Origin: JAAYCI01 sp047972265
GTDB taxonomy: Bacteria; Bacillota; Clostridia; Oscillospirales; Ruminococcaceae
DNA length: 13,659 nt
Direction of reading: 5' to 3'
Assembly: GCA_047972265.1 (NCBI GenBank)
Contig: JBKEAM010000041.1
Location: 1 to 13,659, forward strand
Positions 1-7,454 of this stretch are shown here, piece by piece; the stretch's first letter is position 1; every line of letters starts with the position of its first letter. Below the pieces are notes generated by a model that saw only the letters and a program-made list of their open reading frames with translations, did no database searches and was not told the DNA's origin. Made by a program: the position numbers and the translations under genes.

Positions 1-852
1 AAGCTGGGTTATTGGCACAACCTTATCGGGGCTGTGGGGACAGGCTGCCAAAGGCTCCAGAGTGGTAAGGTCTATGGTGTATTCTTCGTCATACACGGCA
101 TCTTCATCCGGTGCCAAGGCAACATAGTCTGCTTCGCGGGCCTGCGCTTTAAGATAAGCGCGGGTGGCTTCGTCGGAGGGGACCAAAGAGGTGGTAGCGC
201 CAAGCTCGGCGCCCATGTTGCACACAGTGGCGCGCTGAGGCACCGAAAGGGTAGCTACACCGGGGCCTGTATACTCTATAATTTTGCCCACGCCGCCCTT
301 TACGGTAAGCATGCGCAAAACCTGTAAAATAATGTCTTTGGCACCCACCATAGCAGGCAGGCTGCCGGTAAGGTTAACACGTACAGATTTGGGATAGGGG
401 ATATAGTAAGCGCCTCCACCCATAGCCACAGCAACATCCAAGCCGCCAGAGCCCATTGCCATCATACCCATGCCGCCGGCGGTGGGAGTGTGGCTGTCGG
501 ATCCTATCAAGGTTTTGCCGGGGGCGGCAAAACGCTCTAAATGCACCTGATGGCATATGCCACAGCCCGGCCTTGCATAGCGCACACCAAATTTTTGGGC
601 GCTTGTGCGAATAAATGCATGGTCGTCGGCATTCATAAAGCCACTTTGCAGGGTGTTATGGTCTATGTAGGCAACCGAGAGCTCGGTTTTTACGCGCGGG
701 ATGCCCATAGCCTCAAACTCTAAATATGCCATGGTACCGGTGGCATCCTGCGTTAAGGTTTGGTCTATTCGCAGGCCTACTTCCTGCCCCGGTGCGGGCG
801 TGCCGTCTAACAAATGCGCGGCAATGATTTTTTGTGCCATTGTCTGTCCCAT
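1..852 (-). CDS. Aconitate hydratase, N-terminal part (3' end off the window)
   Basis: The minus strand is open from the ATG at 852 to the left edge, giving 284 residues of an aconitase/IPM-isomerase family protein that interconverts citrate and isocitrate. Visible family signatures are the start MGQT, a RIDQTLTQDATGT block (residues 28-40), DHN around residue 65, GICHQVHLERF (98-108), GSDSHTPTAGG (117-127), the glycine-rich GGLDVAVAMGGG (136-147) and NMGAELGATTS further on. The cysteines that hold the 4Fe-4S cluster normally lie in the missing C-terminal part. The protein resembles the roughly 640-residue single-chain aconitases of Clostridia rather than LeuC, because the characteristic N-terminus and spacing fit that group; LeuC/homoaconitase is the main alternative. 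The start is supported by AAAGGAG on the minus strand about 10 bases upstream. The gene is divergent from the rimP operon. No gene symbol is given because acn naming differs among lineages. Confidence 0.93.
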   Translation of the reverse strand, partial: MGQTMAQKIIAAHLLDGTPAPGQEVGLRIDQTLTQDATGTMAYLEFEAMGIPRVKTELSVAYIDHNTLQSGFMNADDHAFIRTSAQKFGVRYARPGCGICHQVHLERFAAPGKTLIGSDSHTPTAGGMGMMAMGSGGLDVAVAMGGGAYYIPYPKSVRVNLTGSLPAMVGAKDIILQVLRMLTVKGGVGKIIEYTGPGVATLSVPQRATVCNMGAELGATTSLVPSDEATRAYLKAQAREADYVALAPDEDAVYDEEYTIDLTTLEPLAACPHSPDKVVPITQL

Positions 853-917
853 TAGCGCGTCTCCTTTGCAGTGTGTTTTACGCTCAAACTGCGTCCTCTA
901 TATATGTTACTTCATTA

Positions 918-946
918 ATATTAATGCATCATCTGGGCGTTGTCAA
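918..946 (-). promoter_or_regulatory. Promoter of the aconitase gene, with palindrome over the -10
   Basis: On the minus strand a perfect -35 TTGACA (946-941) and a -10 TAATAT (923-918) are separated by 17 bases, so transcription should begin near 911, about 60 bases before the ATG at 852. The -10 lies inside a perfect 14-base palindrome, CATTAATATTAATG (913-926). The palindrome could be an operator, but AT-rich palindromes also occur by chance. Confidence 0.75.
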
Positions 947-1017
947 TTTAACAATGTACATAAAAGTTGCGGGTAAAGGCCAATAAAAATGGCTGTATAA
1001 ACGCTTTTATAGGGGTA

Positions 1018-1046
1018 TTGCAATCAAAAAAACAGTGTGATATAAT
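1018..1046 (+). promoter_or_regulatory. Promoter of the rimP-nusA-infB operon
   Basis: A -35-like TTGCAA (1018-1023) and a perfect -10 TATAAT (1041-1046) are spaced by 17 bases, giving a predicted transcript start near 1053, about 95 bases before rimP. It is the only good sigma-A-type promoter seen in front of the operon. The region between this and the divergent aconitase promoter (947-1017) shows nothing else I can support. Confidence 0.7.
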
Positions 1047-1072
1047 ATGTGCATCCGATGAATCTTTAACAT

Positions 1073-1099
1073 GAAAGAGTGGGCTTTGCCCGCTCTTTC
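1073..1099 (+). promoter_or_regulatory. Leader hairpin upstream of rimP
   Basis: The sequence can form a 12-bp stem with one G-U pair (GAAAGAGTGGGC against GCCCGCTCTTTC) around a TTT loop, about 20 bases after the predicted transcript start. No T-run follows, so it is unlikely to be an intrinsic terminator. From memory, similar G-rich hairpins precede rimP (ylxS) in other Bacillota, where the function is unclear. A role in mRNA stability or as an autoregulatory site is an inference. Confidence 0.6.
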
Positions 1100-1148
1100 G
1101 GCGTGTATAGGGGAATTTTAATTCTCACTTTGCATTCTGGAGGGCTAT

Positions 1149-1631
1149 ATGGCTAAAAGTTCCGGTGGTATTGCCACTAAAGTAGAGCAACTGGTGCGTC
1201 CTGTTATAGAGGAACTTGGTTTGCAGCTTTGGGATGTACGGTACGAAAAAGAGGGTGCAGGCTGGTTTTTGCGTGTGCTGATAGACCGTGAGGGTGAGGT
1301 ACTGGACACCGATACCTGCGAAATTGCCAGCCGTGCTATTGACACTATTTTGGACGAGGCAGACCCTGTGCCGCAGGCTTATTTTTTAGAGGTTGGCAGC
1401 CCAGGTTTGGGCAGGCAGCTTGTAAAAGATGAGCACTTTGAGGCTAAAAAAGGCCAAAAGGTGCGTGCACACCTGATACGACCGGATGAGGACGGAAATC
1501 GTGAGGTTGCAGGTATTTTGCTGGGCAAAGTTGATGGCAAAGTGCACGTCAAAACCGAAACCGGAGAAGTAGAAATAGAAGAAAAAGCGGCCAGTTCGTT
1601 TAAGCTGTGCGATGACGAAGACCTGTTTTAA
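1149..1631 (+). CDS. rimP: Ribosome maturation factor RimP
   Basis: This 160-residue protein matches RimP, a cytoplasmic assembly factor for the 30S ribosomal subunit. The N-terminal domain (about residues 8-88) contains GLQLWDVRYEKEG followed by a long strand/helix region and the family signature YFLEVGSPGLGRQL (about 78-91). The C-terminal SH3-like domain (about 92-155) includes the HLIRPDEDGN and AGILLGKVDGKV strands. The signature is slightly unusual: most relatives read EVSSPGxDRPL, while here it is EVGSPGLGRQL. Length is normal (about 150-160). The ATG start has GGAGGG (1139-1144) at good spacing. It is the first gene of the operon, as usual in Bacillota, followed by a 130-base gap before nusA. 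Confidence 0.97.
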   Translation: MAKSSGGIATKVEQLVRPVIEELGLQLWDVRYEKEGAGWFLRVLIDREGEVLDTDTCEIASRAIDTILDEADPVPQAYFLEVGSPGLGRQLVKDEHFEAKKGQKVRAHLIRPDEDGNREVAGILLGKVDGKVHVKTETGEVEIEEKAASSFKLCDDEDLF

Positions 1632-1675
1632 GCAATATGCAAAGCGATGCCAATTGGGTTATTGCTGCAGGGCAC

Positions 1676-1704
1676 GGGTTTTGTAAACAAATACAAAGCA
1701 ACCC
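1676..1704 (+). repeat. Inverted repeat / hairpin in the rimP-nusA gap
   Basis: GGGTTTTGTA (1676-1685) can pair with TACAA (1692-1696) and AACCC (1700-1704), with a three-base bulge AGC and a six-base loop, giving a 10-bp stem. The same AACCCAA (1700-1706) can pair instead with TTGGGTT (1654-1660), so two mutually exclusive folds exist. No T-run follows. It lies in the 130-base gap in front of nusA; function unknown. Confidence 0.4.
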
Positions 1705-1761
1705 AAAACAAACTTAAAAAGATTATTAAAGCCGTATAGGCGGAATGGATGATGTAAGAAC

Positions 1762-2856
1762 ATGAACGAAGAACTGTTTGGAGCCTTGGAGATGCTGGAG
1801 AGAGAACGTGGCATCTCGGCCGATTACCTGATGGAAAAGGTAAAGAATGCCATTGCCATTGCAGTTAAAAAGGATTATGATGTGGCAGACGAACACGTTC
1901 TGGTAGTGATGGATCCCGTTCATAAAAGCTTTAAAGTTGCCCTGCTTAAAGACGTTGTAGAAGAAGTTGAGATTCCAAACGAGCAGGCAACATTAGAAGA
2001 AGCACGTAAATACGATAAAAAATGCACAATGGGCGATTCGGTAGAATTTCCGCTGGAAACCAAAGATTTTGGACGTATTGCCGCCCAAACCGCAAAGAAT
2101 GGTATCCGGCAGGGCATCCGCGAGGCGGAACGCAGCCAGATGTATACCGAAATGCAGAGCAAAAGCCACGAGATTGTTACCGGTGTAGTAACCCGCGTAG
2201 ACAATGTGCGCGGAGTAGTTTCTTTAGAAATTGGCAAAAGCGAAGCTGTTTTGCCGCGCAACGAGCAAGTGCCCGGCGAAGAGTACTATGAGGGCGAATA
2301 CGTTAAGGTGTATGTGGTGGATGTTACGGTTACAGAGCGTGGCCCCCGTGTAATGATTAGCCGCACCCACCCCGGCCTTGTAAAGCGTTTGTTTGAGATG
2401 GAAGTACCCGAACTTTACGATGGTACTGTTGAAATAAAGGCAATAGCGCGCGAAGCTGGTGCGCGTACCAAAATTGCCGTATATAGCAAAGACCCCAATG
2501 TAGATCCCCGAGGCGCTTGTATTGGTAACCACGGTGCCCGCGTAGCCAACATAGTAGAAGAACTTGGCGGCGAAAAGATTGATGTGGTTTTGTATAGCGA
2601 AGACCCGGCAGAGTTTATAGCGGCTTCGTTAAGCCCGGCCAGTGTAGTAGATGTTGAAATACTGGATGGTGAAACCAAAAGCTGCCGTGTAACGGTGCCG
2701 GACAATCAACTTTCTTTGGCCATTGGCAATAAGGGGCAAAACGCCCGTTTATGCGCCCGCCTTACCGGCTATAACATTGATATAAGGCCCGAAAGCGGAT
2801 ATTTTGGCGAAGAAGAAGTAATATCTGAAGACGCTGTTGAAGAAGATGCAGAGTAA
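1762..2856 (+). CDS. nusA: Transcription termination/antitermination protein NusA
   Basis: This 364-residue protein is NusA, which binds RNA polymerase at the RNA exit channel and modulates pausing, termination and antitermination. Domains in order are the N-terminal polymerase-binding domain (1-about 130, starting MNEELFGALEMLERERGIS), an S1 RNA-binding domain (about 135-200, with GVVTRVDNVRGVVSLEIG), and two KH domains (about 205-345) containing DPRGACIGNHGARV and SLAIGNKGQNARL, both GxxG-type loops. The tail is short and acidic, and the C-terminal repeats of proteobacterial NusA are absent, as expected for Bacillota (about 370 residues). The start matches the family N-terminus. It has an unusually weak ribosome binding site: the nearest purine-rich run is AGGCGG at 1738-1743, about 18 bases away. 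The gene may rely on the upstream leader or on coupling to a micro-ORF (see findings). Confidence 0.98.
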   Translation: MNEELFGALEMLERERGISADYLMEKVKNAIAIAVKKDYDVADEHVLVVMDPVHKSFKVALLKDVVEEVEIPNEQATLEEARKYDKKCTMGDSVEFPLETKDFGRIAAQTAKNGIRQGIREAERSQMYTEMQSKSHEIVTGVVTRVDNVRGVVSLEIGKSEAVLPRNEQVPGEEYYEGEYVKVYVVDVTVTERGPRVMISRTHPGLVKRLFEMEVPELYDGTVEIKAIAREAGARTKIAVYSKDPNVDPRGACIGNHGARVANIVEELGGEKIDVVLYSEDPAEFIAASLSPASVVDVEILDGETKSCRVTVPDNQLSLAIGNKGQNARLCARLTGYNIDIRPESGYFGEEEVISEDAVEEDAE

Positions 2857-2958
2857 TTTCTAAAACAGCAGGCCAAAAAGCAAAATGGTTCTTTATTATT
2901 GAAAGCATTTGTTGCTGATATGTGCATTGATGTTTAATTTTCATCGGGAGGCATTGTA

Positions 2959-3234
2959 TTGACCGTAAAAAAGGTTCCTATCCGCCGCTGTGTTGGCTGC
3001 GGGCAAAGCAAACCTAAAAAAGAGCTGGTGCGTGTTGTGCGTACTGCCGAGGGAGAAATTTTGCTGGATGTAACCGGCCGTAAGGCGGGGCGGGGGGCAT
3101 ATATTTGTCGCGATGCCGCGTGTCTTGCATTGGCTCGAAAGAAAAAAAGCCTCGAAAGGGCTTTTGAAACAGCAATTCCACCCGAGGTGTACGAGGCATT
3201 GGCTCAGCAACTGGAGGAAACAGAGGATGGATAA
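2959..3234 (+). CDS. ylxR: YlxR family RNA-binding protein (DUF448, RnpM)
   Basis: This 91-residue protein belongs to the YlxR/DUF448 family: RRCVGCGQSKPKKELVRVVR near the N-terminus (residues 8-27), then DVTGRKAGRGAYIC (about 37-50), the two most conserved blocks. The family is a small basic nucleic-acid-binding fold found in nusA-infB operons. In Bacillus subtilis the protein has been reported to modulate RNase P, hence the name RnpM; whether that holds here is inferred from homology. The start is TTG at 2959, chosen because GGGAGG (2946-2951) sits 7 bases upstream and the protein then begins directly at the family N-terminus. A 102-base gap without a gene separates it from nusA. Its end overlaps ylxQ by 8 bases, suggesting translational coupling. 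Confidence 0.93.
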   Translation: MTVKKVPIRRCVGCGQSKPKKELVRVVRTAEGEILLDVTGRKAGRGAYICRDAACLALARKKKSLERAFETAIPPEVYEALAQQLEETEDG

Positions 3235-3538
3235 ACTGTTTTCGGCATTGTCTCTTAGCCGTAAGGCCGGAGCGTTGGCTGTTGGGTTTGATGCAGTAAA
3301 GGAGTCTTTAACGGGCAAAAAGGCCGCGCTTATCCTCAATGCCAGCGATGTTTCACAGGCTACTTTACAGCGGATAGAAAACAGCAATATAGCAAAAGTA
3401 AAGTTATTTCAGCTTCCATATACGCAGCAACAGCTGGTTCCTTTAGTAGGTAAACCTGTAGGGATACTGGCAGTAAATAATAATGATTTGGCGGCGCTTT
3501 GTGTACAGGCGCTTTTGAATAAGGAGGAACCAGTTTGA
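3227..3538 (+). CDS. ylxQ: L7Ae/L30e-family ribosomal-like protein YlxQ
   Basis: This 103-residue protein is a YlxQ-type member of the L7Ae/L30e/Gadd45 fold, proteins that bind kink-turn RNA. It begins LFSALSLSRKAGALAVGFDAV (residues 4-24), the RNA-contacting start of the fold, continues with KKAALILNASDVSQ (31-44), and ends with GKPVGILAVNNNDLAA (about 79-94). Reading could be extended upstream to 3113 in the same frame, but the ATG at 3227 has GGAGG (3213-3217) and gives the family N-terminus. It overlaps the end of ylxR by 8 bases, and its TGA stop overlaps the TTG start of infB, so ylxR-ylxQ-infB look translationally coupled. The exact RNA target of the protein is not known from sequence. 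Confidence 0.92.
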   Translation: MDKLFSALSLSRKAGALAVGFDAVKESLTGKKAALILNASDVSQATLQRIENSNIAKVKLFQLPYTQQQLVPLVGKPVGILAVNNNDLAALCVQALLNKEEPV

Positions 3539-6000
3539 TAATTAAGTACAAATTGAACGAAGTTGCGAAGGACCTTAACCTTCAAACCAAACAAGTGGTG
3601 GATTTGCTGAGCGATAAATTTGGCGAAGTGAAAAAGCACACTACCCCTCTTACAGAAGAGGAATTGGACTATGTATTTAACCACTACACCAAACAGGCAG
3701 AAGAGGATAACTTTGATGCCTATTTGAGCAGCGCGCCTGTAAAAAAAGAAGTAAAACAGGTAGAAAAAGCGCCCGAGAAAAAACCGACAGAGCAACCCGC
3801 GCCAAAAGCAGAGCAACCGGTGCAGCCTCAGGCTAAGCCGGCAGTTCCCACCGCTGCAGCACCTGCCAATAGGCCCGCACAAGACCAGGCAAAAGTGCCC
3901 GATCGCCCTGTGCATAAGCAACAGCCGCCCAAAAAGCGCGACCCGCTTGGCCGTGTACGCGAGATTAAGGATGATAAGCCGGATAAGCCGGCCGCACCAA
4001 AACGCGAAGTGGTAACACGCACTATAGACACCCGCACGGTGGATGTAAACCTAGATAAGTTTAACGAAAAATATAACGAGTTGGCTTCTACCCGTCCGGT
4101 AGAAAACCGCCGTAAACCTATGCCAGCTGGCAATCGCCAAAAAGTGCGCCAGGGCAACCGCTTTGGCAACCGTCAAACTCCTTATGCAAAACAAAAAGAA
4201 ACCGAAGCAGAGCGTTTGCAGCGTATTCAGCTTGAAAAAGCACGTAAAGCACAGCTTAAAGTTTCTATACCAGACGAAATTACGGTGGGAGAGCTTGCCA
4301 CCCGCTTAAAGCAAAATGCCGCACAGGTTATCAAAAAACTGATGGGCCTTGGCATTATGGCCAACGTATCGGAAGTGATTGATTTTGATACTGCAACAAT
4401 TGTGGCCGAAGAACTGGGCGCAAAAGTAGAGCATGAAGTACATGTAAGTATCGAAGAGCGTTTGTTTGAGGTAGAAGAAGACAGGAAGGAAGATTTAAAA
4501 GATCGTCCCCCGGTTGTGGTTGTAATGGGTCACGTAGACCACGGCAAAACCTCTATCTTGGATGCTATCCGTACAGAGCATGTGGCCGAAGGCGAAGCCG
4601 GCGGCATTACACAGCATATTGGTGCTTACCAAATTAAAAAAGATGGTAAGGCAATTACCTTTTTAGACACCCCCGGCCACGAGGCTTTTACATCTATGCG
4701 TGCCCGTGGTGCAAACCTTACAGACATTGCGGTTTTGGTTGTAGCTGCCGACGACGGCATTATGCCCCAAACCATCGAGTCTATCAACCACGCAAAAGCA
4801 GCCGATGTTTCCATTATTGTTGCCATTAACAAAATGGATAAAGAATCTGCTAATCCAGAGCGCATTAAGCAGCAACTTACCGAGTACGAGCTGGTTCCCG
4901 AAGAGTGGGGTGGCGACATTGTTATTGTTCCCGTTTCGGCTGCTACAGGGCAGGGCATTGATGAACTGCTTGAAATGATTAACCTTACCGCCGATGTGAA
5001 AGAGCTTAAAGCCAATCCCGATCGCCGTGCAAAGGGTGCTGTAGTAGAAGCCCGTTTGGACAAAGGGCAGGGCCCGGTTGCCACCATTTTGGTGCAAAAC
5101 GGTACCCTTAACCGGGGCGATGTTGTTATTGCAGGCACTGCTGTGGGCCGTGTACGCACCATGCGCAATGCTGCGGGCGAAATGCTGGAGCATGCAGGCC
5201 CCTCTACCCCGGTAGAAATTACCGGCCTTACGGATGTTCCCTCTGCCGGCGATTTGTTTGATGCCGTAGAAGATGAGCGCCTTGCAAGAGAACTGGCCGA
5301 TCAGCGCTCGCAGGCCGTGCGTGAAGAACAATTGGGCAGCTACAGCAAAGTTACGCTGGATAACCTGTTTAGCCAAATTGCAGCCGGCCAAATGAAGCAG
5401 CTTTCTTTGATTGTAAAAGCCGACGTACAGGGCAGTGCCGAAGCCGTTAAACAAAGCCTCGAAAAGCTTTCTAACGAAGAAGTACGCGTTAAGGTTATCC
5501 ATACCGGCGTGGGCGGTATTAACAAGAGTGATGTTATGCTTGCCAACGCCTCTGGCGCCATTGTAATTGGTTTTAACGTGCGCCCGGATCCCACTGCACA
5601 GGCAGATGCCCAGCAGGATGGTGTAGAGCTGCGTATGTACCGCGTTATTTATGACGCTATCAACGATGTTACCGATGCCATGAAAGGCATGCTGGCGCCC
5701 AAATACCGCGATGTGGAGCAGGGCCGTGCCGAAGTGCGGCAGGTGTACAAGGTATCCTCTGTGGGCACCATTGCGGGTAGCTATGTATTGGATGGTAAAA
5801 TTACCCGTGCTTCGCAAATTCGCGTAGTGCGCGACGGTATTGTTATCTCCGAAGATGCCATTGGGTCTTTAAAGCGTTTTAAAGACGATGTAAAAGACGT
5901 GGCTGCGGGTTACGAATGCGGTATTACGCTGGAGAAATTTGCCGATGTAAAAGAAGGCGATATTTTTGAAGCTTATATTGTGGAAGAATACCGCGACTAA
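3535..6000 (+). CDS. infB: Translation initiation factor IF-2
   Basis: This 821-residue GTPase delivers initiator fMet-tRNA to the 30S subunit and promotes subunit joining. An N-terminal IF2_N module (about 2-50) is followed by a long disordered linker rich in K, P, Q and A (about 65-235) and a second IF2_N module (about 244-298). The G domain has G1 GHVDHGKT (332-339), G2 GGITQHIGAY (356-365), G3 DTPGH (378-382), G4 NKMD (432-435) and G5 SAA (468-470), all intact. Domains II, III and IV follow, the last with the tRNA-binding C2 region near the end (AGYECGITLEKF). The start is TTG at 3535, with AAGGAGG (3521-3527) 7 bases upstream; the TTG overlaps the ylxQ stop (TTGA). No sign of truncation. 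A 122-base structured gap follows before rbfA. Confidence 0.98.
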   Translation: MIIKYKLNEVAKDLNLQTKQVVDLLSDKFGEVKKHTTPLTEEELDYVFNHYTKQAEEDNFDAYLSSAPVKKEVKQVEKAPEKKPTEQPAPKAEQPVQPQAKPAVPTAAAPANRPAQDQAKVPDRPVHKQQPPKKRDPLGRVREIKDDKPDKPAAPKREVVTRTIDTRTVDVNLDKFNEKYNELASTRPVENRRKPMPAGNRQKVRQGNRFGNRQTPYAKQKETEAERLQRIQLEKARKAQLKVSIPDEITVGELATRLKQNAAQVIKKLMGLGIMANVSEVIDFDTATIVAEELGAKVEHEVHVSIEERLFEVEEDRKEDLKDRPPVVVVMGHVDHGKTSILDAIRTEHVAEGEAGGITQHIGAYQIKKDGKAITFLDTPGHEAFTSMRARGANLTDIAVLVVAADDGIMPQTIESINHAKAADVSIIVAINKMDKESANPERIKQQLTEYELVPEEWGGDIVIVPVSAATGQGIDELLEMINLTADVKELKANPDRRAKGAVVEARLDKGQGPVATILVQNGTLNRGDVVIAGTAVGRVRTMRNAAGEMLEHAGPSTPVEITGLTDVPSAGDLFDAVEDERLARELADQRSQAVREEQLGSYSKVTLDNLFSQIAAGQMKQLSLIVKADVQGSAEAVKQSLEKLSNEEVRVKVIHTGVGGINKSDVMLANASGAIVIGFNVRPDPTAQADAQQDGVELRMYRVIYDAINDVTDAMKGMLAPKYRDVEQGRAEVRQVYKVSSVGTIAGSYVLDGKITRASQIRVVRDGIVISEDAIGSLKRFKDDVKDVAAGYECGITLEKFADVKEGDIFEAYIVEEYRD

Positions 6001-6022
6001 AACCAGATAAGCAAAACACTCA

Positions 6023-6078
6023 TTAGCAGGGTTATGCAGACCGGAAGGCATTGCCAACCTGCCTGTAAACCCTGCTAA
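6023..6078 (+). repeat. Inverted repeat in the infB-rbfA gap
   Basis: A perfect 11-base inverted repeat, TTAGCAGGGTT (6023-6033) and AACCCTGCTAA (6068-6078), encloses 34 bases that can form a smaller inner stem (GCAG 6036-6039 with CTGC 6059-6062). A second short hairpin GGGC-TTTTT-GCCC (6091-6103) ends three bases before the rbfA ribosome binding site AAAGGAGGG (6107-6115). There is no proper T-run after the large stem, so termination is unlikely; RNA processing or translation control of rbfA is possible. Confidence 0.65.
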
Positions 6079-6122
6079 AAACATATAAGGGGGCTTTTTG
6101 CCCGGTAAAGGAGGGCCGACTT

Positions 6123-6473
6123 ATGCCCGGAAAACAGGCATCCAAAAACATGGCACGCCTAAACGAAGACATTAGGCGCGAGCTGGTGGATATTGTGGGC
6201 AATATGAAAGACCCACGCTTACAGGATGGATTGATTACGGTTACCCGTGTGGAAACCGCACCCGATCTTTCTTCCTGCAAGGTTTTTGTAAGCCAAATAG
6301 GCGAAAAAAACAGCAGTGACGGTATGATGAAAGTACTGGAAGCAGCCAAAGGACATGTAAGAAGCGAAATTGCTTCGCGCATGCATATTCGGCGCTCGCC
6401 GGACATTAAGTTTATATTGGACGAAAATGCGGCTTATGCGGCGCATATCAACGACCTGCTGAAGGGACTGTAA
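6123..6473 (+). CDS. rbfA: 30S ribosome-binding factor RbfA
   Basis: This 116-residue protein is RbfA, a cold-shock-linked assembly factor that binds the 30S subunit and helps mature the 5' end of 16S rRNA. It has a single KH-type fold. Visible family features are MARLNEDIRRELVDIV near residues 10-25, DPRL (about 30-33), the strand GLITVTRVETAPDLSSCKVFVS, the AKGHVRSEIASRMHIRRSPDIKF region (about 79-101) and a C-terminal helix ending LLKGL. Length is typical. The ATG start is firm, with AAAGGAGGG 7 bases upstream. The nrnA gene follows after 3 bases, so the two are surely co-transcribed. Confidence 0.96.
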   Translation: MPGKQASKNMARLNEDIRRELVDIVGNMKDPRLQDGLITVTRVETAPDLSSCKVFVSQIGEKNSSDGMMKVLEAAKGHVRSEIASRMHIRRSPDIKFILDENAAYAAHINDLLKGL

Positions 6474-6476
6474 AAC

Positions 6477-7454
6477 ATGAGTGAGATGCTGGAGTTGCCG
6501 GCGGTAATCAGCCGATTGCTAAAAAAAGACAATATACTGATTATAAGCCATAAAAATCCAGATGGTGACACCTTGGGCTCTGCGGGGGCGCTGTATTGGG
6601 GCTTAAAAGCATTGGGTAAAACCTGTGCTATTTTTTGCTCGGACGCAGTGCATGAAAGATACTCTTTTATGCAACTGGAAATGTACCACAACCAGTTTGA
6701 ACCCAAGTACATTGTTGCGGTGGATGTTGCCGGCCAGCAGCTTTTTGGCGAGCCTGCCTCTAAATATGCAGACCAAGTAGATCTTTGTATAGATCATCAT
6801 GGCTCTAACAGTGGTTATGCCGATGCAATGTTGCTAGACCCTAGTGCCGCTGCTACCTGCGAAATGATATTTGATTTGCTGGTGGATATGGGTGTTGAGA
6901 TTGATGTTAAAATTGCCAATTGCCTGTATACCGGTGTATCTACCGATACAGGGTGTTTTCAGTTTGGCAATACCAGTGCGCGTACCCACCGTGTGGCGGC
7001 AAGGCTTATAGACCTGGGCGCAGAGATTGATATGCTGAACGAAATTCTTTTTCAAAATAAATCTCGTCAGTGCATTGCGGTAGAGCAAATGGCGTTGGCC
7101 TCTTTGGAATACCACTTTGACGCAAAATGTGCCATGATTTGTATTACAAGAGACCAATTGGAAGCCGTGGGTGCCGATGAAACAGATCTTGAAGGGGTTA
7201 CCTCCATGCCACGGTCTATAGAGGGGGTGCATGTTGGCATTACCATGCGCCAGCAGCCCAGCGGCAGCTATAAGTTTAGCGTAAGAACAAAGGGCGATTT
7301 AGACGCCTGTAAAATATGCGAAGGGCTTGGCGGCGGCGGACACAAACAAGCAGCCGGCTGCGAAATTGTAGGCAGCCTTGAAAACGCCAAAGCGGCCATA
7401 TTAAAAGAAACCAAGCTGGCAATGCAGGCGGCCGGGCTGCTGGAGGCTGAATGA
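6477..7454 (+). CDS. nrnA: DHH-family bifunctional oligoribonuclease and pAp phosphatase NrnA
   Basis: This 325-residue DHH/DHHA1 phosphoesterase should degrade very short RNAs (nano-RNAs) from RNA decay and dephosphorylate pAp. Metal-binding motifs are intact: HKNPDGDTLGS (H25, D29, D31), a lone aspartate in AVDVA (D83), and IDHHGSN (D106-H108). The C-terminal DHHA1 substrate-binding domain ends with GGGGHKQAAGC (285 onward). Related c-di-AMP hydrolases (GdpP) are much larger and membrane-bound, and RecJ carries extra domains, so NrnA is the best fit. It starts 3 bases after rbfA, with AAGGGA (6462-6467) as a modest ribosome binding site, and its TGA overlaps the possible first ATG of truB. 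Next to pnp in the same region, it fits with complete mRNA turnover to mononucleotides. Confidence 0.95.
   Translation: MSEMLELPAVISRLLKKDNILIISHKNPDGDTLGSAGALYWGLKALGKTCAIFCSDAVHERYSFMQLEMYHNQFEPKYIVAVDVAGQQLFGEPASKYADQVDLCIDHHGSNSGYADAMLLDPSAAATCEMIFDLLVDMGVEIDVKIANCLYTGVSTDTGCFQFGNTSARTHRVAARLIDLGAEIDMLNEILFQNKSRQCIAVEQMALASLEYHFDAKCAMICITRDQLEAVGADETDLEGVTSMPRSIEGVHVGITMRQQPSGSYKFSVRTKGDLDACKICEGLGGGGHKQAAGCEIVGSLENAKAAILKETKLAMQAAGLLEAE

Noticed and set aside
34..723. Several plus-strand open frames within the first 800 bases
   Set aside because: They are antisense to the aconitase coding sequence, lack ribosome binding sites and show no family features.
3113..3226. Upstream extension of ylxQ to 3113
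   Set aside because: This part overlaps ylxR coding sequence in another frame and adds residues not found in the family; 3227 has the ribosome binding site.
4663..5817. 384-codon open frame on the minus strand
   Set aside because: It lies fully inside infB, whose protein is unambiguous. The translation has no recognisable domain, and it is a compositional shadow.
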